Made by a program: the position numbers and the translations under genes. A stretch of 11,156 bases of DNA, from contig JBJXGA010000528.1 of assembly GCA_046152955.1 (NCBI GenBank), positions 1 through 11,156 on the forward strand, given 5' to 3'. Within the stretch, counting starts at the first letter, position 1; each line of letters opens with the position of its first letter. Shown here one piece after another: positions 6,946 to 11,156 of the stretch. The stretch comes from SIAF01 sp046152955 (GTDB taxonomy: Bacteria > Planctomycetota > Planctomycetia > Planctomycetales > Planctomycetaceae). The notes beneath the pieces were generated by a model, which was not told where the DNA came from, did no database searches, and was given only the letters and a program-made list of their open reading frames with translations.

Positions 6946-7000
6946 ATCTAGCCGACGAATCTCGCTCACCTGCCGGGCGAGCCGACAGGGGTCGAATGCC
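6946..7000 (+). repeat. Solo REP-like hairpin unit 2
   Basis: CATCTAGCCGACGAATCTCG leads into a hairpin at 6969-6989: CCTGCCGG / CCGACAGG, 8 positions with one C-A mismatch, loop GCGAG. The trailer is GGTCGAATGCC. It lies 71 nt downstream of, and in the same direction as, solo unit 1. The CTAGCC box and GAATCT lead are the same as in copy 1 (2939-2981). Confidence 0.62.
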
Positions 7001-7044
7001 GAGCATGCCGTATGCCCCTGGCAACTTGGACGCTCGCCGAATGC

Positions 7045-7074
7045 TTGACATGGCCATGTATACTGATGTACAAT
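7045..7074 (+). promoter_or_regulatory. Sigma70-like promoter before the orphan RHS gene
   Basis: A perfect -35 TTGACA (7045-7050), an 18-base spacer and TACAAT (7069-7074, 5 of 6 matches to TATAAT). The surrounding DNA is locally AT-rich in an otherwise GC-rich window. It would start transcription near 7081, about 30 bases before the first ATG of the RHS frame at 7110. Confidence 0.5.
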
Positions 7075-7109
7075 TTTGAACACCGAGGCCAGTCCGGGCT
7101 CTGCGAGAC

Positions 7110-8957
7110 ATGGCGTCACGTCTTTGTGTTTCGCGGTTGGCCATGCAGGCAGCACCTCTGCCATCAACACCGCCACAGCGGCCAAGTGCCCATCCAGCAA
7201 TGCCAACCGCTCCGCCAACACCATCCGGCTCGATCTGCGACGGCACCGCCCCCCTCCGTCACATGAAACGGGGAACACTGAATTCCCTCAAGACACAAGA
7301 CACAAGACTCAAGTGGGCCGCGCCGGCTTACAACGCCGTGGGGAACATGACGACCGTCCCGCAGCCGTTGGCGCTCGGGTCGAGCTTCACGGCGACGTAC
7401 GACGCCTGGAACCGGCTGGTGAAACTGGTCGACGGGGCCAACCTGGTGCATCAGAGCGCCTACGATGGCCTACACCGGCGGACAGTGAAGACGCGGTACA
7501 CGGCGGGGGTGCTGGACGAGATTCGGCACCAATACTATTCCGCGGCGTGGCAGAACATCGAAGAGCGGATGGGAACCACCCCCGACACGGCGACCGCCAA
7601 CCGCCGGTTTGTGTGGGGCCTGCGGTACATTGACGACCTGGTGCTCCGCGACCGGGACGTCAACGGCGACGGGACGATGGACGAGCGGTACTACGCCTTG
7701 CAGGATCCGAACTGGAACGTGATCGCCCTGGCCGACATCAACGGCGACATCCAGGAACGGTTCGCCTACGACGCCTATGGAAAAGACAGCGTCCTGACCC
7801 CCACGTTCGCGGCCCGTGCCAGCTCGACCTACGGCTGGGAGCACCGCTACGCCGGCTACCGCCGCGACGGCGAAAGCGGCCTGTACCAGGTCCGGCATCG
7901 GTTTTACCATCCGACGCTGGGGGTGTGGATTGGGCGGGATCCGATTTCTTATGGCTCCGGGATGAACTTGTCGCAATACGTGGCATCAATTCCGGTGGCA
8001 TTTTCAGATCCTTTCGGTTTGGGGGAATGGGATCTTAACCTAGCTGGAGACGCTGGCAAGGCGGCCCCTGCCACACTTCGGCAGATTGAGCCGCGATCGT
8101 ACTTCACAAAGCGCGTTTTCAAGCACGAGTACGCTCCAGCGTTTGAGCACGGCCTAAGACCTGGCAACCTTGGCTCAGGTGGCGCCAGTTCAATGGCTTT
8201 GGGGGCGGGAAGCCGTTGGATCCCGATGAGCACCAACCAATTAGGCGCTCAAGGATTTCGTGCCAAGGGCCCGCTTTTGCACATCGACCGGGGAGTCCTC
8301 GACCAATACAGTGTCGAATATCTGACACCTGACGAGCTCGCGAACACGATTCGCAGAGATTTACAACTATCAGCGCCCCGAAAATCTGCGTGGCGAAATG
8401 TACAGCAGCGGGATTTGTGGCGAACGCTGCAAGATCCGTTTGGTCCGGTGAATCCAATCACCGGGACTTCGCCGCCGACAGCCTCGTCGTGCAACCTTAA
8501 GCAGTGCATCCTTGGCGGCGAACAGGAAGCTGCCGCCAAGGACTTTATTCCACCGCAAGCGTTACGGTCCTCGAAGCAAGTCCTGGCCCGCAGAGCTCTA
8601 CGCGGAGGTGGCAAGGCACTGTTGGGTTATGGCATTTACGATACCTACTCAAGTCTCAAGTCGGCCGCGAAGATCAGTGAGGAGAGCGGGTCGATGGAAC
8701 CGTTCTATGAAGAGGTAGCCGGGCAGGCAGGCGGCTGGGGCGGAGGGTTCCTGGGAGGCATGGCGGGTGGCGCGGCTGTTGGCGCGCTGGGCGGGCCGGT
8801 GGGAGCAGTCGTCGGCGGGCTGATCGGTGGAATCGGAGGGGCGATGGCTGGTTCGGAGTTTTGCAAAGGCGCCTATGGCGCTTTTCGCGATGGGCCGAAG
8901 ACAAGCCCACCCCCGTCATTCTCCATTCCTGTGATGCCATATACGAATCCATACTGA
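7110..8957 (+). CDS. Orphan RHS C-terminal tip with variable toxin-like domain
   Basis: The 615-residue frame has three parts. Residues 1 to about 72 are Pro/Ala-rich, low in recognisable content and probably not RHS-derived; the real start may be any of the ATGs at 7110, 7143, 7200 or 7263, none with a good ribosome binding site. Residues 73-304 are the end of an RHS core: AVGNMTTVPQP, TATYDAWNRLVKLVDG, the Asp-rich RDRDVNGDGTMDER, YDAYG, then RDPISYGSGMNLSQY and DPFGL (D300), the conserved border where RHS toxins are autocleaved. Residues 305-615 are the variable tip. It has RSYFTKRV..HEYAPAFEHGLRPG, SRWIPMSTN (372-376), LLHIDR, an ExE (E471, E473) followed by FIPPQAL, and a glycine-zipper segment (about 540-582). 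The R / ST / ExE order suggests an ADP-ribosyltransferase-like toxin, but this is tentative. A full RHS protein would be far longer, so this is an orphan toxin cassette. Confidence 0.82.
   Translation: MASRLCVSRLAMQAAPLPSTPPQRPSAHPAMPTAPPTPSGSICDGTAPLRHMKRGTLNSLKTQDTRLKWAAPAYNAVGNMTTVPQPLALGSSFTATYDAWNRLVKLVDGANLVHQSAYDGLHRRTVKTRYTAGVLDEIRHQYYSAAWQNIEERMGTTPDTATANRRFVWGLRYIDDLVLRDRDVNGDGTMDERYYALQDPNWNVIALADINGDIQERFAYDAYGKDSVLTPTFAARASSTYGWEHRYAGYRRDGESGLYQVRHRFYHPTLGVWIGRDPISYGSGMNLSQYVASIPVAFSDPFGLGEWDLNLAGDAGKAAPATLRQIEPRSYFTKRVFKHEYAPAFEHGLRPGNLGSGGASSMALGAGSRWIPMSTNQLGAQGFRAKGPLLHIDRGVLDQYSVEYLTPDELANTIRRDLQLSAPRKSAWRNVQQRDLWRTLQDPFGPVNPITGTSPPTASSCNLKQCILGGEQEAAAKDFIPPQALRSSKQVLARRALRGGGKALLGYGIYDTYSSLKSAAKISEESGSMEPFYEEVAGQAGGWGGGFLGGMAGGAAVGALGGPVGAVVGGLIGGIGGAMAGSEFCKGAYGAFRDGPKTSPPPSFSIPVMPYTNPY
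7286..7313. repeat. Degenerate 7-bp tandem repeat at the RHS junction
   Basis: Four units: CCTCAAG, ACACAAG, ACACAAG, ACTCAAG. They lie where unrelated upstream sequence meets the first recognisable RHS codons (about 7325), so they may mark the recombination joint. Confidence 0.6.
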
Positions 8958-8999
8958 CGAAGAGATTCTGCCTCAGTCCGGGTGAGAAATGGCATTTGT

Positions 9000-9003
9000 G
9001 AGG
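9000..9003 (+). promoter_or_regulatory. Ribosome binding site favouring the GTG start at 9012
   Basis: GAGG lies 8 bases before the GTG at 9012. The in-frame GTG at 8982 has no such sequence upstream, so 9012 is the better start. Confidence 0.5.
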
Positions 9004-9011
9004 GTGCGAAA

Positions 9012-9773
9012 GTGACATGGATCTGGAATGAGAAGTACGTCAAACTCGTGCTTTGCGCCGACTTCGAGCGGATCCGAAAGAACGGAGCTTTGCCGACGGA
9101 ATGGGCAAACGCAATTGAAGGCGATATTTGGACATGGCGCAAGATGTCGCTTCCGCAGTCGTTGATCTGCAATTTCAGTTTCGCGCCATCAGTAGAAGGG
9201 ATCGCGCGGCTGCACTCCGTCGGGATCTTATTTCCGGATACTTGTTGTGTGTGTGGAGCACCGGCGACCCGCCAGTTGCCCCTGCGTCCCTTATCGCTTC
9301 GCGAGAAATTTCGAGCCGCCATCAAGTGCTGGTATCCCGTCAGCGTGCCCCATTGCGAAGTTCACGGCGATCGCTATGCATCCTTGCTTTTCGCGGCTGA
9401 CCCCCCGACGGACAATTTTCCATTCGTCTACATGATCGGGTTGAACCGATCCTTCATGGTCGACACGAAGCGCCTGAACTGTGGCGGCGAATATTACGCT
9501 CCTTGGGCCATATCCAGGTACTACCGTATGCCGGGGATCGGCTGGGGACAGGGAGCAGAAGAGGGATGGTGGCTCCATGCCTGGGTTCCATTCTGGCTAT
9601 CGCTGCCGGAAGATGAGCGCCAGGCGTATTTGAAAAGATGGAAAGCTGATGACGATTGGCGGGAGTTCCTGATTGAGGTTCCACGTTGGTATCAACCGGA
9701 AAAAGGGGAGCCACGCGTCGACCAGGATGGCGAGCCTGGCGGTGATCGGCAGGGAAACTCGATTGGTGGGTAG
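9012..9773 (+). CDS. Trp-rich zinc-site protein, candidate immunity protein
   Basis: A 253-residue soluble protein from the GTG at 9012 (263 residues if the GTG at 8982 is used). I do not recognise the family. It has a CxxC pair (C78, C81; TCCVCGAPA) and a CxxH pair (C115, H118; PHCEVHGD), a likely Zn ribbon, and is unusually rich in Trp (WIW, IWTW, GWW, LHAWVPFWLSL). The acidic helical C-terminal part (LPEDERQAYLKRWKADDDW) ends in a Gly/Asp-rich tail. It starts 54 bases after the stop of the RHS toxin gene, the position in which immunity genes for RHS toxins are found. No signal peptide or membrane segment is evident, so it should be cytoplasmic. The immunity role is inferred from position only. 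Codon use appears less GC-biased than in the RHS core, consistent with a swapped-in cassette. Confidence 0.7.
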   Translation: MTWIWNEKYVKLVLCADFERIRKNGALPTEWANAIEGDIWTWRKMSLPQSLICNFSFAPSVEGIARLHSVGILFPDTCCVCGAPATRQLPLRPLSLREKFRAAIKCWYPVSVPHCEVHGDRYASLLFAADPPTDNFPFVYMIGLNRSFMVDTKRLNCGGEYYAPWAISRYYRMPGIGWGQGAEEGWWLHAWVPFWLSLPEDERQAYLKRWKADDDWREFLIEVPRWYQPEKGEPRVDQDGEPGGDRQGNSIGG

Positions 9774-9774
9774 A

Positions 9775-9933
9775 ATGAAAACCAAGGCGTCAGATATCGC
9801 CATCGCGCTTCTGCTCGCGCTTGTTGGGCTCCCACTCGTGTTTTTTTTCGGCAATCTAAAGTTGGAAGCAGTCGCACGGGATTTTCCAAAGGCAATCTTT
9901 GATGTGATCGAGCCTCGGGAGATGATCGGTTAG
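9775..9933 (+). CDS. Small single-pass membrane protein, 52 residues
   Basis: The ATG at 9775 follows the stop of the zinc-site gene by one base, so translation is probably coupled; GGTGGG lies just upstream. The product MKTKASDIAIALLLALVGLP... has a basic start, one membrane helix (about residues 7-28, including ALLLALVGLPLVFFF) and a charged 24-residue tail ending EPREMIG. The frame is open further upstream, but that part overlaps the zinc-site gene and is not membrane-like, so the short version is preferred. The family was not recognised. It could be a second immunity component or a truncated membrane protein. Confidence 0.55.
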   Translation: MKTKASDIAIALLLALVGLPLVFFFGNLKLEAVARDFPKAIFDVIEPREMIG

Positions 9934-9970
9934 CTCCCCGGCTTATCCTGGCTGGCATTCTGGCGTCGTT

Positions 9971-10363
9971 ATGCTCTCATTCATTCAAATTGCCCGAGCG
10001 GCACGACTGCGAGTATTGCTTTCCGCAACGAATGGAGCAGCTCTCGGTGTCGTCGTTGGGATAATGGCGGAATGGATATTGTTAGGGATCGTCGTTGCGG
10101 CGGCGTTTGCTGGAGTAATCGGGTACAGCGTACACAAGCGTTGGATTCGCCGCTGGGCTCCAGCGTGTAGGGTGGTGGCGATTTGTACGATGGCGATTGG
10201 GATGGGTTTCGATTCCTCTGCCCCGGATTCGGGAGTCGTTGGCACCCTTTTGGGCTTCGGAATGAGTTTCCTCTGGCCTCGTGTTTTGATTCCAGTTCTC
10301 TATTCGTTGGTGTCGCTCACGGTGGCACTGATTATCGGGCCAGTATTCGGTATTTTGCAGTGA
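9971..10363 (+). CDS. Multi-pass membrane protein interrupted by an in-frame UGA
   Basis: A 130-residue hydrophobic protein, not recognised. It has a short basic N-terminal helix (IQIARAARLRVLL), hydrophobic stretches at about residues 23-50 (probably two helices), a basic loop (HKRWIRRW), another at about 67-80, and a long one at about 89-130. The stop is TGA at 10361-10363. The same frame continues for 28 codons to a TGA at 10448-10450, encoding PNGYAVGILLFATAMTGVGV and then IDARRFSR, which reads like one more membrane helix with a positive end. The intact gene may therefore be 9971-10450, with a nonsense change or recoding at 10361. No good Shine-Dalgarno sequence lies before the ATG. It lies in the same + strand cluster behind the RHS toxin, so it could belong to the immunity set of this or a lost toxin. 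Confidence 0.6.
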   Translation: MLSFIQIARAARLRVLLSATNGAALGVVVGIMAEWILLGIVVAAAFAGVIGYSVHKRWIRRWAPACRVVAICTMAIGMGFDSSAPDSGVVGTLLGFGMSFLWPRVLIPVLYSLVSLTVALIIGPVFGILQ

Positions 10364-10470
10364 CCCAATGGCTATGCGGTCGGTATCCTATTATTTGCAA
10401 CCGCGATGACCGGCGTCGGAGTGATTGACGCCAGACGGTTTTCTCGTTGAAACGCCGGCCCAATCGCTGA

Positions 10471-11156
10471 TGCCGAGCGTCTATTATTGGATCGTGTATC
10501 TTGCCCAATGAGTCCCATTTCCGTTTGTGGACCGCCTCCGACGACGAGAACCGCACGACGCAGTTCACTTACACCGCCGACGGCGCCTTGGCCACGCTCA
10601 AGGCGCTCAACGCCACGACCGGCGACCAGACCACGACCTACACCTACGGCACCACGTTATCCAATTCGGCCGTTGCGACGAGCGTCCTCTTGCGTCAGGT
10701 GCAATACCCCGACTCGGCCGGTGGAAGCGACGTCGAACTCTTCGAATACAACCGCCAGACGCAGCCCACCAAATTCACCGACCAGTTGGGAACCGTTCAC
10801 CAGTACGATTACGACTTGCTGGGGCGGCAAACGCAAGACCGGGTGACGACGCTGGGAACGAACGTTGATGGCGCCGTCCGGCGAATCCAGACGACGTACG
10901 TCGTCCGCGGGATGTTGCAGAAGGTCACGAGCTACGACAACGCCGCGGTGGGCTCGGGAAGCATCGTCAACGAGGTGCAGCGGGCGTATAATCATTTCCG
11001 GCAGCTTGAATTCGAATATCAGTCGCATTCCGGTGCGGTGAACACGGGGACGAGTCCCAAGGTGACCTATGGCTACGCCGATGCCGGTAGCGGCTCCAAT
11101 ACCAACCGTCCGACCAGCATGACCTATCCCAGCGGCTGGAAGTTGAACTACGATTA
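10471..11156 (+). pseudogene. Headless RHS/YD-repeat core segment, open at the right edge
   Basis: An open frame starts after the TGA at 10468-10470 and runs off the window. The translation is typical planctomycete RHS core: DDENRTTQFTYTADGALATL, TTYTYGTTLSNS, LGTVHQYDYDLLGRQTQDRV, VVRGMLQKVTSYDNAAVGSG, PKVTYGYADAG and PTSMTYPSGWKLNYD at the edge. RHS similarity begins abruptly near 10520-10550. There is no ATG or GTG start with a ribosome binding site before it; a TTG at 10501 is possible but unsupported. This segment belongs upstream, within the core, of the part encoded at 7325-8020, so the two are not in protein order. It is either a decayed rhs copy or the remains of the main rhs gene whose 5' part was lost when the toxin/immunity cassette was inserted. 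What toxin it leads to lies outside the window. Confidence 0.8.

Noticed and set aside
7049..7066. Alternative -10 element TATACT at 7059-7064
   Set aside because: It lies only 8 bases after TTGACA, too short for a sigma70 spacer; TACAAT at 18 bases fits better.

Overview
The window looks like planctomycete chromosome (Planctomycetota, Planctomycetales-like). The evidence is a PSCyt2/PSD1 (DUF1549/DUF1553) gene followed by two DUF1501 genes, which is a lineage-typical arrangement, together with high GC content and a planctomycete-style RHS core. No rRNA, tRNA or CRISPR array was seen.

Region 1 (1-6069) is a secreted-enzyme operon on the + strand. It holds the 3' end of a PSCyt2/PSD1 cytochrome-like gene (c-type haem motif CAQCH) and two tandem Tat-exported DUF1501 genes (3187-4665 and 4687-6069). 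The PSD1 gene and the first DUF1501 gene are separated by about 930 bases, where these genes usually abut. That gap holds the N-terminal piece of an AAA-type ATPase (intact Walker A and ribosome binding site, no C-terminal half), cut off by a structured repeat.

Region 2 (6070-7109) is about 1 kb without a convincing gene and is packed with repeats: simple hairpins, a perfect 5 x 12-bp tandem repeat, and hairpin repeats. Its main feature is a second, inverted copy of the element that truncates the ATPase. Each copy is about 250 bp. It consists of two outward-facing 21-nt hairpins with an NCRRG-type pentaloop, placed 231-232 nt end to end around a long central palindrome with perfect 23- or 25-bp arms. 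Stems differ between copies but stay paired, so structure is conserved over sequence. The layout resembles a REPIN (two inverted REP units), though the big central palindrome is not typical. Two further solo hairpins of the family lie at 6898-6918 and 6969-6989.

Region 3 (about 7045-11156) is an RHS polymorphic-toxin locus. A good sigma70-like promoter (TTGACA-N18-TACAAT) precedes an orphan RHS tip. This encodes only the last ~240 residues of the RHS core, then a ~310-residue variable C-terminal region with ADP-ribosyltransferase-like hints and a glycine-zipper segment. Behind it come three small unrecognised genes in immunity position: a Trp-rich protein with a CxxC/CxxH zinc site, a 52-residue single-pass membrane protein starting one base after it, and a multi-pass membrane protein whose frame continues past an in-frame UGA. 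The window ends inside a second, headless RHS reading frame that encodes an earlier part of the core, so rhs material has been duplicated or shuffled here.
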